A stretch of DNA of 47,424 nt, from positions 1 through 47,424 of the forward strand of contig CACYZW010000042.1 of NCBI GenBank assembly GCA_902778995.1. The letters are read 5' to 3'. This document shows positions 1-8,468 of this stretch, one piece after another; the stretch's first letter is position 1; every line of letters begins with the position of its first letter. The notes beneath the pieces are model-generated. The model ran no database searches and had not been told where the DNA came from. It saw only the letters and a list, made by a program, of their open reading frames with translations. Origin of the DNA: an uncultured Eubacteriales bacterium. Its GTDB lineage: Bacteria > Bacillota > Clostridia > Christensenellales > Aristaeellaceae. The translations under genes and the position numbers were made by a program.

Positions 1-803
1 AAGTGGCTCAGAAGGGCGTTGGCATAGGCTTGCTTCGCATTCCCCTCCAGCAGCGTTGCCAGGGTGTTGATGTAATTTTTGGCACGGGAGCCGTACAGCT
101 TGTTGGCCTCCGCCTTGAATTCACGACTGTATTCTTCGGAGTAGATAATATCTTCATAGACCGCCTCCGTCAGCTCCTGGACCGTACCGTCGGGCATGGT
201 GATGGCCGGATAGGGCATCTCGACATACTCCATGCGTTCGAAGGCCCTTTCGGGATAGCCCAGCGCCATGGACATCGTAGCCAGCGCGGCATTGGCTTCC
301 TCGCCCAGGGGCTGGGATCTGGGATCGGTATACCCCTTCACCGCATAGCTGTAATCGGCAAAGACGGGATCGGAAAAGATCGCCTTCCGTTCTTCCATGG
401 GCATGGCGAAGATCTCAGGCGTCGCGAAGGCCGAGACCTGGGCTTCCTTGACACGCATCGCGTTCAGCTTCGCCTGCAGCTGGACAAATACCGGATCGGT
501 CGAATCGAGGCTGCTGCCGAGATCGGCGTAAAGAATCAGCTTGTCCTGAAGCCGGGTCAGATCCGTGTAGTAAGAAAACTGAAGATAATCGCAGATGTCC
601 TGCGCGTTGTTCAGCTTGCCGCGGTACTGCTCGTAGTTGTCAAGCATCTCCATGACGGTGTCGTAATCCGCCTGCCATTCGTCCACGCTGCCGTAAATGC
701 TCGTCAGATCCCAGGTCGTGGGCAGCGCGCCTTCCGCCGATGCGGTTATCATGGCGGACAGCAGAAGCGCCAACGCCAGTAACAATGCCAGTCCTCTCTT
801 CAT
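1..803 (-). CDS. pepF: Secreted oligoendopeptidase F (M3 family), C-terminus outside window
   Basis: This is the N-terminal 267 codons of a zinc metallopeptidase of the M3/oligoendopeptidase F family, which cuts short peptides. The start is ATG at 803, with a GGGAGGTTATTT leader just upstream. The protein opens with a clear signal peptide: charged MKRG, a leucine-rich core, then ASA-EG, so the mature enzyme probably works outside the membrane. After it comes LPTTWDLTSIYGSVDEW, the typical PepF N-terminal motif (WDL, then an acidic/aromatic stretch), and an alpha-helical N-terminal domain. The HExxH zinc site would lie in the missing part, so activity cannot be judged. PepF is usually cytoplasmic; an exported form is less common. 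The family call is firm and the substrate unknown. Confidence 0.85.
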   Translation of the reverse strand, partial: MKRGLALLLALALLLSAMITASAEGALPTTWDLTSIYGSVDEWQADYDTVMEMLDNYEQYRGKLNNAQDICDYLQFSYYTDLTRLQDKLILYADLGSSLDSTDPVFVQLQAKLNAMRVKEAQVSAFATPEIFAMPMEERKAIFSDPVFADYSYAVKGYTDPRSQPLGEEANAALATMSMALGYPERAFERMEYVEMPYPAITMPDGTVQELTEAVYEDIIYSEEYSREFKAEANKLYGSRAKNYINTLATLLEGNAKQAYANALLSH

Positions 804-891
804 CGTAAATAACCTCCCTGTATTATTTTTGGGTTCACCGTTCCCGGATCCTCCCGGGGAAACACAGTTGTCTTCTTCCTTTATCGGAAAA

Positions 892-920
892 AGTATAACA
901 CAGCGCCGATGATCGCGCAA
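892..920 (-). promoter_or_regulatory. Putative sigma-A promoter for pepF
   Basis: On the minus strand, TTGCGC (915-920), a 17-base spacer and TATACT (892-897) lie about 90 bases before the pepF start. The -10 is one base from consensus. The same TTGCGC -35 form recurs at 9169 and 13941. Confidence 0.5.
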
Positions 921-1024
921 GAAGGAATTTGCTCCGCGCCGCAGGCGACCAGATAGCGCTTTCTCCGGCGCGGCGGACGGGCGGACCGGCTACGGTGAAG
1001 GAACACGCCGGGACGGTCTGTGTG

Positions 1025-1054
1025 TTGACGGGAGCGCGTCGCATGTGCTATAAT
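1025..1054 (+). promoter_or_regulatory. Putative promoter upstream of the inverted repeat
   Basis: TTGACG (1025-1030) and TATAAT (1049-1054) are separated by 18 bases. It points into the 1075-1130 inverted repeat and then the NUDIX gene. A second promoter at 1163-1191 is closer to that gene. Confidence 0.4.
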
Positions 1055-1074
1055 CGGCGCGGATGGCGTCAGGA

Positions 1075-1130
1075 GGGACGGTTCTGGTTGACTTCCCTTA
1101 TCAAAAATGGGAGTCAATCAGAACCGTCCC
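1075..1130. repeat. Palindromic element starting GGGACGGTTCT
   Basis: The two arms (about 1075-1096 and 1109-1130) are inverted copies with one substitution and one single-base gap, around an AT-rich loop (TTATCAAAAAT). Transcribed RNA would form a stem of about 20 base pairs. Palindromes with GGGACGGTTCT ends are, from memory, frequent between genes of Clostridia and resemble non-autonomous mobile elements. No second full copy was found in this window. It lies in the 420-base gap between pepF and the NUDIX gene. Confidence 0.7.
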
Positions 1131-1162
1131 CGCATCGCCGTTTTTGTATCCGAAAAAACATA

Positions 1163-1191
1163 TTGAAAAACACTGTCAAAAAATGTATAAT
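1163..1191 (+). promoter_or_regulatory. Putative sigma-A promoter for the NUDIX gene
   Basis: TTGAAA (1163-1168), 17 bases, then TATAAT (1186-1191). The start site would fall near 1198, about 27 bases before the TTG start codon. Confidence 0.6.
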
Positions 1192-1224
1192 GGGTTTATA
1201 ATCCTCAGCCGGGAGGTAACGCCA

Positions 1225-1674
1225 TTGTCTGCTCGCAATTCGGCCAAGGGGCTGGTCATTCACAACGGGAAGCTGCTGGTCAACCGGTGCGTATCCCGCT
1301 TTGGGGAGTATTATGCCCTGCCGGGCGGCGGGCAGCACACCGGCGAGATGCTGGGCGAGACCGTGCGCCGCGAAATCATGGAGGAGACCGGCTATTCGGT
1401 GACGCCGCTGCGGCTGTCCGGCATCTACGAGCGCATCTGCGAGGGGCGCAGGGACGGCAACAGCCACAAGATCTATTTCATCTTCCTGTGCAGGCTTGAC
1501 GGCACGGAGCGCAAGACGCCCACCGAAAAGGATCGCTTCCAGGCGGGCAGCGAATGGATCGACCTGCGGGACGCCCACCGCAAAAACCTGTTTCCCCGGG
1601 CCATACGCGACAACCTCTCCGGGCTGATCGACCACGGCAGCACCATATTCATCGGCTCTGAAAAGGATCGGTAA
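1225..1674 (+). CDS. NUDIX hydrolase (TTG start)
   Basis: This is a 149-residue NUDIX-fold hydrolase, a family that splits nucleoside diphosphates linked to another group. The Nudix box is visible as GGGQHTGEMLGETVRREIMEETGY, split here as GGGQHTGE (residues 33-40) then REIMEETG, matching GX5EX7REUXEEXGU with the metal-binding REIMEE. I chose TTG at 1225 because GGGAGG sits 8 bases upstream; the frame stays open to 1063, but the upstream part reads through promoter and repeat DNA. The gene stands alone, with its own promoter. The substrate cannot be told; the C-terminal region resembles small single-domain NUDIX proteins of Firmicutes. Confidence 0.85.
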   Translation: MSARNSAKGLVIHNGKLLVNRCVSRFGEYYALPGGGQHTGEMLGETVRREIMEETGYSVTPLRLSGIYERICEGRRDGNSHKIYFIFLCRLDGTERKTPTEKDRFQAGSEWIDLRDAHRKNLFPRAIRDNLSGLIDHGSTIFIGSEKDR

Positions 1675-1843
1675 TACTAACCTGCTCTAAATGGCAATCA
1701 TCAGCGGGAATCTTTTCCGCCCTGTCTTTGCTTCACTTCGGTCAACGCGGGGCACGTTGACCGACGACAACGCAGCAGGGACGGATTCAGACAAGCAAGA
1801 TGTGCAAGTTATTTCGTGAAGGTTCCTTACCACCGACGCGCTT

Positions 1844-3409
1844 TTATTCTTTTTCTCCCCGCTTCTTGCGCAACCCTACCGCCAAATCCGCGCAGGCCCT
1901 CAATCCCATCGTCGCCAGCATGGCTATGACGGGCGTATAGGTGTAGACATACCTCGCGCGAACCTCAAACAGGGCTTCATAGATGACAAAGCCGACCAGC
2001 GTCAACATCAGTATGGCGATGACAGGCTCCACAGAATCCTTCCTTCTGGATAGAGACGCCAACAGACTCATGAGAAGCACGAAAATCCATATGCACTGTT
2101 CAAAGCTCATGAAGTGCTGATGATGGCTTCCATCGACGTAATAGAACTGTCTCAGGGCCGGCGCCACGCTCTGGTTGGGTGGATCGTAGATCTTTTTGAA
2201 AAAATTTCCTTCCATCCCCCAGGAAAAGGTCCCGTCGTGGAAAGTAATCAGCATCTTCTTTTTCATCTGGTTCAGAAACCCTGACAGCTTCATATCCCGA
2301 ATTCTGGAAAACGCGACTTCAAGATTGCTGCGGGCCCGTTCCCGGCGCGTGGGGATGGCTTCGGAGAAGTTGCAATCCTCCTGGGAGAATACGCCCTGCC
2401 GCTCCGTATTCATTCCCATCATAAAAAAATGCTGCCAGTCGTGTGTCTGCTCATCGTCGATCTCAATGCCGTCCACCCGCTCCACCAGTGCCCTGACGCC
2501 AGTGTCCAACAGTTTGTGGACACCGATAAAGCAAAGGCACAGGCCCGCGATGATCGCGATGCCTCGCAGCGCTTGCTTCCGACCTTGAGACGCCATCCTG
2601 CATGCCGATACCAGGATGACAGCCATCGAAGTAATCAGCACATACGGTTTGAACATATATCCCAGGCACGACGCGCAAACCATACCGCCATACCTGATTA
2701 TATGTCCCGCCTTCCCCGTGGGCTTCCATGTATACAGGCAGATGATCAGCGTCGGAAAGAACAGCGCCAGACCGTCCGAATAGCAAATTGAGCTCCAGGG
2801 GGATATTCCAAACAGCAATACGCTGACCACGAAGGCTATGACCGCCCAGTACGCGCCATACAGACGCCGGACAATGACATAGACCATGTAGCAGGAGAGG
2901 GCGTTCAACAGCGTATTCAGGGCAATGATACACATCAGATCATAGGGCTTGTTCAACAGCCCACCCCAGACATTGATCTTCAGAAGCAGCCCATACAACT
3001 GTATGATGAGCAGGTTGTTGGGATAGAAAGAATAATACCAAGTGGTCGTCGATTTGGAATAGCCAGCGCTGTAGCGCGCCGCTTTCACAATGATTGACGA
3101 ATCCCAACCGGAGGCAAACATGATGTTGTGGAAGATGTAAAGCTGTATGACAAACAGTGCGGCGGCAGCAACTGCGACGAGCCTGTTGATACGGGTCTCA
3201 TCAAATGCGAGCCGCCGCGCTTTGGGTCGGGAAACAAACACGGCGGACACCGCCGCAATGGCAACGCCGATAGCGGCGTAAACCAGATTGCCGTGCAGAA
3301 AAGTCTTTTTATACAGAAAATCTTCATTCGAGCAGAACAGTACCAGGCAGAATATGCAGAGAAACATCAAACCATAGCACATTCGAACGAATCTGCACAA
3401 GCCCTTCAT
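1844..3409 (-). CDS. Polytopic membrane protein, GT-C glycosyltransferase-like
   Basis: This 521-residue integral membrane protein has roughly eleven or twelve hydrophobic segments. An extracellular-type stretch in the second half (about residues 300-420) contains SWGMEGNFFKKIYDP and RQFYYVDGSHHQHF. The layout, with paired helices early and a large hydrophilic loop, resembles lipid-linked-sugar glycosyltransferases of the GT-C fold (dolichyl-phosphate-mannose-transferase-like), but I see no diagnostic motif, so this is a fold-level guess. Start: ATG at 3409 is preceded by GGGAGG at 9 bases; an ATG at 3430 overlaps that ribosome site and is unlikely. It lies 30 bases after trxA on the same strand and is the last gene of that run. 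Its function is not recognised. Confidence 0.6.
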   Translation of the reverse strand: MKGLCRFVRMCYGLMFLCIFCLVLFCSNEDFLYKKTFLHGNLVYAAIGVAIAAVSAVFVSRPKARRLAFDETRINRLVAVAAAALFVIQLYIFHNIMFASGWDSSIIVKAARYSAGYSKSTTTWYYSFYPNNLLIIQLYGLLLKINVWGGLLNKPYDLMCIIALNTLLNALSCYMVYVIVRRLYGAYWAVIAFVVSVLLFGISPWSSICYSDGLALFFPTLIICLYTWKPTGKAGHIIRYGGMVCASCLGYMFKPYVLITSMAVILVSACRMASQGRKQALRGIAIIAGLCLCFIGVHKLLDTGVRALVERVDGIEIDDEQTHDWQHFFMMGMNTERQGVFSQEDCNFSEAIPTRRERARSNLEVAFSRIRDMKLSGFLNQMKKKMLITFHDGTFSWGMEGNFFKKIYDPPNQSVAPALRQFYYVDGSHHQHFMSFEQCIWIFVLLMSLLASLSRRKDSVEPVIAILMLTLVGFVIYEALFEVRARYVYTYTPVIAMLATMGLRACADLAVGLRKKRGEKE

Positions 3410-3439
3410 TTTCAATTGCCTCCCATGCAAGCAGGAATC

Positions 3440-3760
3440 TTACCGGTTCCGGTCGATCATGGCCTTCAGGGCCTGCTTGGTCTGCACGCCCACGACCTTG
3501 TCCACCGCCTTGCCGTCCTTGAACAGGAACAGCGTCGGTATGGCCTCGATGCCCAGGCCGGCGGCCACGTCGCCGTAGTCGTCCACGTTGACCTTGGCGA
3601 AGGTCACGCCCTCGGTCTCGGCGGCCAGCTCCTCCACGATGGGGGCGATCATGCGGCAGGGCCCGCACCAGGTGGCCCAAAAGTCCACCAGGGTCAGATG
3701 GTTCCTGCTCAGGTTCTCAAACTTCATGTCCTCGGATGTGTAGATCTTGACTTCTGCCAT
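3440..3760 (-). CDS. trxA: Thioredoxin
   Basis: This is a 106-residue cytoplasmic thioredoxin, of the usual family length. WCGPC sits at residues 31-35 within VDFWATWCGPC, and the cis-proline loop is EAIPTLFLF. It should be reduced by thioredoxin reductase and pass electrons to disulfides in target proteins. Start: of two ATGs six bases apart, the second (3760) has GGAG at 7 bases; the first would be one base from it. It lies 46 bases after mrfA and 30 before the membrane protein, so it is probably co-transcribed with both. Confidence 0.95.
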   Translation of the reverse strand: MAEVKIYTSEDMKFENLSRNHLTLVDFWATWCGPCRMIAPIVEELAAETEGVTFAKVNVDDYGDVAAGLGIEAIPTLFLFKDGKAVDKVVGVQTKQALKAMIDRNR

Positions 3761-3806
3761 TTTCATTCTCCTTTCAATGGGCGTGGTACACGCATTTTTT
3801 CAAAGA

Positions 3807-6068
3807 TCAGGCCAGCAGTTCATCCAGCAGCTTCATCAGCGTTCCCTTTGCCCCCGGCCCTGCCGTCGCGCCGACGCAGGAGGGGCAGCCGTCCGCGCAG
3901 GGACAGGCCGCGAGCAGCTCCCGTGCACGGGCGAACAGCTCCCGGCGCATCTCGTACACCCGGTCGGAAAGGCCGATGCCGCCGGGCACCGAATCGTACA
4001 GGAAGATGGTCGGGCCGCCGGTGAAGGTGTCCTTCACATGGTAGACCACGCTGATGTCCTGGGGCGCGCACATCAGGTACATCGGCGCGATGTGGCGCAG
4101 CAGGTGGGCAAGGCCGATCAGCGCGTTCTTCAACGGCTCGCGCTCATAGACGTCCTCCAGATGCCCGGGCAGCGTCCACCAGCAGGCCGTGGTCTGCATC
4201 TCCAGCTCAGGCAGGGTCACCGGGCCCCAGCCCAGGTTTTCGTGGGTGTCGAAGGCGATCTTCTTGAACACCGTCACGATGGAGGAGGTCAGCACCTCGC
4301 CCCGGGAGCGCGTCAGCGGGCCGTCCGGCTCCCTGTCGAATTCGTCCAGCACCTTGAGACTCGTGGTCAGGTCGGCGTCGGTGTAGTAGCCCACGTCCAC
4401 CCGGCGGATGTATGCCTTCTTGTCGTCGAAGTCCAGCTGCTCCACCTGGTACTGGGTGCCCTCGTGCATGTAGATGGCGTACTGGTGCAGCAGCATCGGC
4501 ACGGTGAAGCGGTCCATCTCGCCGATGACCCGGTGCTTCTTCGGGTCGGTGATGTCCACGATCAGGAAGTTCTGATCCGTGGCGGAGCGCAGGTTGATGC
4601 CGGCCTGGGGGAACTCCTCGGCCATCCAGTAGTATTTCCCCGCCACCTGCCGGAGTATGTTCTCGTCCCGCAGATAGTCCAGCAGCTCCGGCGTGTCCTC
4701 GACGCCCTGGAAGCTCTCCCCCTCCTCGAAGGGCAGCTCGTAGGCGGCGCACTTGATGTGGTTGAGCAGTATGTACAGGTTGTCCGGATTGATCAGCGCC
4801 TGCTCCGGCGACTGGGCGAAGAAGTATTCCGGATGCTGTATGATGTACTGATCCAGCGGGCCGGAGGACGCCACCACGATCAACAGCGACACGCTGCCCC
4901 GCCGTCCGGCGCGGCCCGCCTGCTGCCATGTGGAAGCGATGGTGCCGGGATAGCCGCAAAGCACGCAGGCGTCCAGCTGGCCGATGTCGATGCCCAGCTC
5001 CAGGGCGTTGGTGGACACCACCGACGTGATGCGCCCCGCCCGCAGCTCACGCTCGATCTCACGGCGCTGGGTGGGCAGATAGCCGCCCCGGTAGCCCCGC
5101 ACCCTGCCCGCGTTGCCCAGGGGGTCGCGCACCATGTCCTTGAGGTAACGCACCAGCACCTCCACCGTCAGGCGGGAGCGGGCGAACACGATGTGCTGCA
5201 CGTCGTTTCTCAACAGCGAAGCGGCGATCTTCCGTGTCTCCGGTATGCTCCCGGCGCGGATGCCCAGCTGGGCGTTCACCACCGGCGGATTGTAGAACAC
5301 CACGTGCCGCTCCCCCGCCGGCGCGCCGTTCTCGTCGATCAGCCGCACAGGCTTGCCGATCATCGTCTCGGTCAGCTCCTTCGGGTTGCGGATGGTGGCC
5401 GAGCAGCAGATGAAGGTGGGGTCGGCGCCGTAGAAGGCGCAGATGCGCTTGAGCCGCCGGATCACGTTGGCCAGGTTCGAGCCGAACACGCCCCGGTAGG
5501 CGTGGATCTCGTCGATGACCACGTACTTCAGGTTTTCAAACAGCTTGACCCACTTGGCGTGGTTGGGCAGTATGCCCTGGTGCAGCATGTCCGGGTTCGT
5601 GACCACCACATGGCCCGCCTGCCGGATCGCAGAGCGCGCCGAAGCGGGCGTATCACCGTCGTAGGTATACGCCTTGACATCCACGCCCATGTCCTGGATC
5701 ATGGCGTACAGCTCCGCCACCTGGTCGCTGGAGAGCGCCTTTGTCGGAAACAGGTACAGCGCGCGGGAAGCCTCGTCCGCCAGGATCGACTGGAGCACCG
5801 GCACGTTGTAGCACAGCGTCTTGCCCGAGGCCGTGGGCGTGACCACCACAAGGTCCTGCCCCGCCAGCGCCGAGCGCATGGCCTGGGCCTGGTGGATGTA
5901 GGGCCGATTGATGCCCCGCCGCCTGAGGGCCTCCGCGATGCGCCCGTCCAGCTCCGGCGGGAAGTCGCCGTAGTGGGCCGGACGCGCCGGGATCACCTGC
6001 CAGCTGGTCACGTTGTCCATGAAGGACGGATTCTGCCTGAGTTTTGAAATGTATTCCGCAATCGTCAT
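3807..6068 (-). CDS. mrfA: MrfA/YprA-type DEAD-box DNA helicase with C-terminal Cys cluster
   Basis: This 753-residue superfamily 2 helicase matches Bacillus MrfA (YprA), which takes part in repair of mitomycin-type DNA damage. Visible motifs: Walker A TPTASGKT (residues 77-84), DEIH in VVIDEIHAYRG (near 185), CSATIRNP, then helicase motifs STNALELGIDIG and QQAGRAGRRG. The C-terminal third is the DUF1998/MZB-type region ending in CPCADGCPSC (about 722-731), four cysteines that bind a metal in this family. Length is normal (MrfA is about 750). Its exonuclease partner MrfB is not adjacent. The ATG at 6068 has no convincing Shine-Dalgarno; the DNA just upstream is a repeat array, which may have replaced the native leader. 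Neighbours are thiI before and trxA after. Confidence 0.9.
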   Translation of the reverse strand: MTIAEYISKLRQNPSFMDNVTSWQVIPARPAHYGDFPPELDGRIAEALRRRGINRPYIHQAQAMRSALAGQDLVVVTPTASGKTLCYNVPVLQSILADEASRALYLFPTKALSSDQVAELYAMIQDMGVDVKAYTYDGDTPASARSAIRQAGHVVVTNPDMLHQGILPNHAKWVKLFENLKYVVIDEIHAYRGVFGSNLANVIRRLKRICAFYGADPTFICCSATIRNPKELTETMIGKPVRLIDENGAPAGERHVVFYNPPVVNAQLGIRAGSIPETRKIAASLLRNDVQHIVFARSRLTVEVLVRYLKDMVRDPLGNAGRVRGYRGGYLPTQRREIERELRAGRITSVVSTNALELGIDIGQLDACVLCGYPGTIASTWQQAGRAGRRGSVSLLIVVASSGPLDQYIIQHPEYFFAQSPEQALINPDNLYILLNHIKCAAYELPFEEGESFQGVEDTPELLDYLRDENILRQVAGKYYWMAEEFPQAGINLRSATDQNFLIVDITDPKKHRVIGEMDRFTVPMLLHQYAIYMHEGTQYQVEQLDFDDKKAYIRRVDVGYYTDADLTTSLKVLDEFDREPDGPLTRSRGEVLTSSIVTVFKKIAFDTHENLGWGPVTLPELEMQTTACWWTLPGHLEDVYEREPLKNALIGLAHLLRHIAPMYLMCAPQDISVVYHVKDTFTGGPTIFLYDSVPGGIGLSDRVYEMRRELFARARELLAACPCADGCPSCVGATAGPGAKGTLMKLLDELLA

Positions 6069-6076
6069 AGGTTTAA

Positions 6077-6163
6077 TGAGGAATCAGGAATCAGGAATGA
6101 GGAATGAATGGTGTGGGCTCCATGCCATCTCAATTTCTCATCCCTCACTCCTCATTCCTAATT
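6077..6163. repeat. Degenerate AGGAATSA repeat with inverted second arm
   Basis: A short unit close to AGGAATGA or AGGAATCA is repeated in tandem at 6079-6108. The reverse-complement form (CTCACTCCTCATTCCT) returns at 6136-6163, so the array can fold on itself. It fills nearly the whole 100-base gap between thiI and mrfA. Similar 'gaggaatgagg' arrays are, from memory, common between genes of Clostridia. Confidence 0.6.
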
Positions 6164-6168
6164 GGTTT

Positions 6169-7317
6169 TCACGCTTCGAGGATCACCATCTCAGTGCCCT
6201 CCACGGCTTCGTTGACCAGCGCGTCGACGTCGAGCTTTGCCTCGGCCTTCGGCATGGTTTCCAGCTTGGGCCTGGTGACGGGATGGCGGGGGGTGAACAC
6301 GGTGCAGCAGTCCTCGTAGGGCAGTATCGAGGTCTCGTAGGTGTCTATCCTTTGCGCGATGTCCATGATTTCGGTCTTGTCCAGGCCGATCAGGGGCCGG
6401 AACACCGGCATGTCCACCACGGCGTCGGTGCAGCACAGGGCGTCCATGGTCTGGGAAGCCACCTGGCCCAGGCTCTCGCCGGTGATCAGCGCCTGGGCAC
6501 CGAACTGCCGGGCGATGATCTGTGCGATGCGCATCATAAAGCGCCGGGTGATGAGCGTGCCCAGCTCGTCGGGGCACTTCTCGTGAATCTCAAGCTGGCA
6601 CCTGGTAAAGGGCACCAGGTACACCCGCATGCCGCCGGAGTACCATGCCAGCTTCTTCGCCAGCTGCATGACCTTGTCCCGGGCCAGCTCGCCGGTGTAG
6701 GGCGGGCTCTGGAAGTGGATGGCGCACAGCCGCACGCCCCGTTTCATCAGCTGGTACCCGGCCACGGGGGAATCGATGCCGCCGGAGAGCAGCAGCGCCG
6801 CCTTGCCGCCGGTGCCCATGGGCATGCCGCCCACGGCCATGATCTCCTCCACGCAGATGTAGGCGTTGTCCCGAATCTCCACCATCAGCTTGTGTTGGGG
6901 CTTGTGGACGTCCACCTTCAGATTCGGGTTGGCCTCCAGCACCCTGTGGCCGATCTCGGCGGCCAGCTCCATGGAATTCATCGGGAACTTCTTGTCGCTG
7001 CGCTTGCCCAGCACCTTGAAGGTGCCGGAATAAGGGGCCATCATCTTCACGCACGCCCCGGCGATGACGTCCAGGTCCTTCTCCATCTCCACCGCGGGGC
7101 TGACGGAGTACACGCCGAACACCTTGCGCACGCAGTCGATGCAGGCCTGCAGATCGTTGAAATCGGAAACGTACACCCGGGAATCGGACAGCCACACGTG
7201 ACCGCCCAGGGGCTTCACCACCCGCTTGACGTTGTCGGTGAGCACTTTCAGAAAATGAGGGCGGTTTGCGCCCTTCAGGAATACCTCGCCATAGCGGACG
7301 AGCAAAACATCCCGCAT
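6169..7317 (-). CDS. thiI: tRNA 4-thiouridine synthase ThiI
   Basis: This 382-residue protein adenylates U8 of tRNA and transfers persulfide sulfur to make 4-thiouridine; in many bacteria it also supplies sulfur for the thiamine thiazole. An N-terminal ferredoxin-like region and THUMP domain (about residues 1-165) precede the PP-loop ATPase motif SGGIDSP (178-184). There is no C-terminal rhodanese domain, as in most Firmicutes, so sulfur must come from a dedicated cysteine desulfurase. That gene lies directly upstream, 8 bases away. The start is ATG at 7317, with AAAGGAG about 12 bases upstream inside the end of the desulfurase gene. Confidence 0.95.
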   Translation of the reverse strand: MRDVLLVRYGEVFLKGANRPHFLKVLTDNVKRVVKPLGGHVWLSDSRVYVSDFNDLQACIDCVRKVFGVYSVSPAVEMEKDLDVIAGACVKMMAPYSGTFKVLGKRSDKKFPMNSMELAAEIGHRVLEANPNLKVDVHKPQHKLMVEIRDNAYICVEEIMAVGGMPMGTGGKAALLLSGGIDSPVAGYQLMKRGVRLCAIHFQSPPYTGELARDKVMQLAKKLAWYSGGMRVYLVPFTRCQLEIHEKCPDELGTLITRRFMMRIAQIIARQFGAQALITGESLGQVASQTMDALCCTDAVVDMPVFRPLIGLDKTEIMDIAQRIDTYETSILPYEDCCTVFTPRHPVTRPKLETMPKAEAKLDVDALVNEAVEGTEMVILEA

Positions 7318-7325
7318 AATACCGC

Positions 7326-8468
7326 TTATCTCCTTTGGAACCGCTTTAGCTGATCGTACAGAACGCCGATCCGTTCGGCGGCATAGTCTGTTTCTTCCAT
7401 CGTCGTATGGGGGCTGAGGCTGAAGCGCACAGCCCATTCCGCCGTCCTGGGGGGAATGCCCATGGCCGTCAGCACCCCGCTGACCTTGAGCTTCTTCGAC
7501 GAGCAGGCCGAGCCCGTGGACACGTAGATCCCCTCGCCCTCCAGCGCATGGAGCATGACCTCGCCCCGCGCCCCCGGAAAGCCCAGGTTGAGAATGTGGG
7601 GCGCGCCGTCTTCCGGGGCGGGCCCGTTGACGATCACGTCCGGCACAGCCCTGCGCACGGCCGCCATCAAATGCAGCTTCTTCGCCATCAGCTGCCGGGG
7701 CATGTCCGGCCCCAGGGCGGTCAACTCCCGGATCGCGGCGTCCATCCCCGCGATGCCGGGCGTGTTCTCCGTGCCCGAGCGCAGGTTGGCTTCCTGTCCC
7801 CCGCCCACGTGTTGCGGCGAAAGGCGCAGGCCCTTTTTCACGATCAACGCGCCAACGCCCTTGGGGCCGTGAAGCTTGTGGCCGCTGACGGTGTACAGGT
7901 CGGCCAGCCGCATATCGAAGGGAACGCGCAAAAAGCCCTGCACGCCGTCCACATGGATCAGCGCCCTGCCGTTCACGGTTTCATGCAGCCGCGCCGCGTC
8001 CAGCACCGCGCCGGTCTCGTTGTTCACCTGCATGCAGCTGACCAGCGACGCGCCGTCGTTCAGCGCCGCCTCCAGCGCGTCCCATTTCAGCTGGCCCGCG
8101 CCGTCCACGCCGATCACGCGCACGTCGTGGCCCCTTTCGGCCAGCGCGTCGAAGGCCGAGCGCACCGATGGATGCTCCACCGCGCTGACAGCCAGAACCT
8201 GCCTGCCCCGCATGCGGCCCACCGCGCCAAGTATGGCCAGGTTGTTGGATTCCGTGCCTCCCGAGGTAAATATGGCGTCGCAGCCCGCGCCGCCCACGGC
8301 GTCCAGCAGCCGCTGGCGGGCGTCGCGCATGGCGCGAAGCGCCTCCACCGCGGGCCTGTACACGGCGGATGGGTTGTGCCAGCCCTCCCGCAGGCAGCGC
8401 GCCATCGCCTCGACGGCGGCCTCGCAGGGCCGGGTGGTGGCGCTGTTGTCAAGATATGCCTGCCGCAT
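7326..8468 (-). CDS. Cysteine desulfurase (IscS/NifS family), likely ThiI sulfur donor
   Basis: This 380-residue pyridoxal-phosphate enzyme takes sulfur from cysteine, giving alanine and an enzyme-bound persulfide. The PLP lysine is K198 in SGHKLHGPKG. The catalytic cysteine is C322 in STGSACSSKK, and H100 (AVEHPSV) and the NNETG motif are present. Pairing with thiI fits the NifZ-ThiI arrangement of Bacillus, so its main job is probably tRNA thiolation, not Fe-S cluster assembly; that is inference from context. Its start overlaps the end of the upstream gene by 20 bases, so the two are probably translationally coupled. Confidence 0.92.
   Translation of the reverse strand: MRQAYLDNSATTRPCEAAVEAMARCLREGWHNPSAVYRPAVEALRAMRDARQRLLDAVGGAGCDAIFTSGGTESNNLAILGAVGRMRGRQVLAVSAVEHPSVRSAFDALAERGHDVRVIGVDGAGQLKWDALEAALNDGASLVSCMQVNNETGAVLDAARLHETVNGRALIHVDGVQGFLRVPFDMRLADLYTVSGHKLHGPKGVGALIVKKGLRLSPQHVGGGQEANLRSGTENTPGIAGMDAAIRELTALGPDMPRQLMAKKLHLMAAVRRAVPDVIVNGPAPEDGAPHILNLGFPGARGEVMLHALEGEGIYVSTGSACSSKKLKVSGVLTAMGIPPRTAEWAVRFSLSPHTTMEETDYAAERIGVLYDQLKRFQRR

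Noticed and set aside
1768-1778. GGGACGG string as a second copy of the 1075-1130 element
   Set aside because: Only a few bases match and there is no inverted arm.
3747-6047. Long plus-strand open frame opposite mrfA
   Set aside because: It is the antisense of a well-conserved helicase, rich in H, Q, R and G as expected from GC-rich shadow frames, with no family motif.
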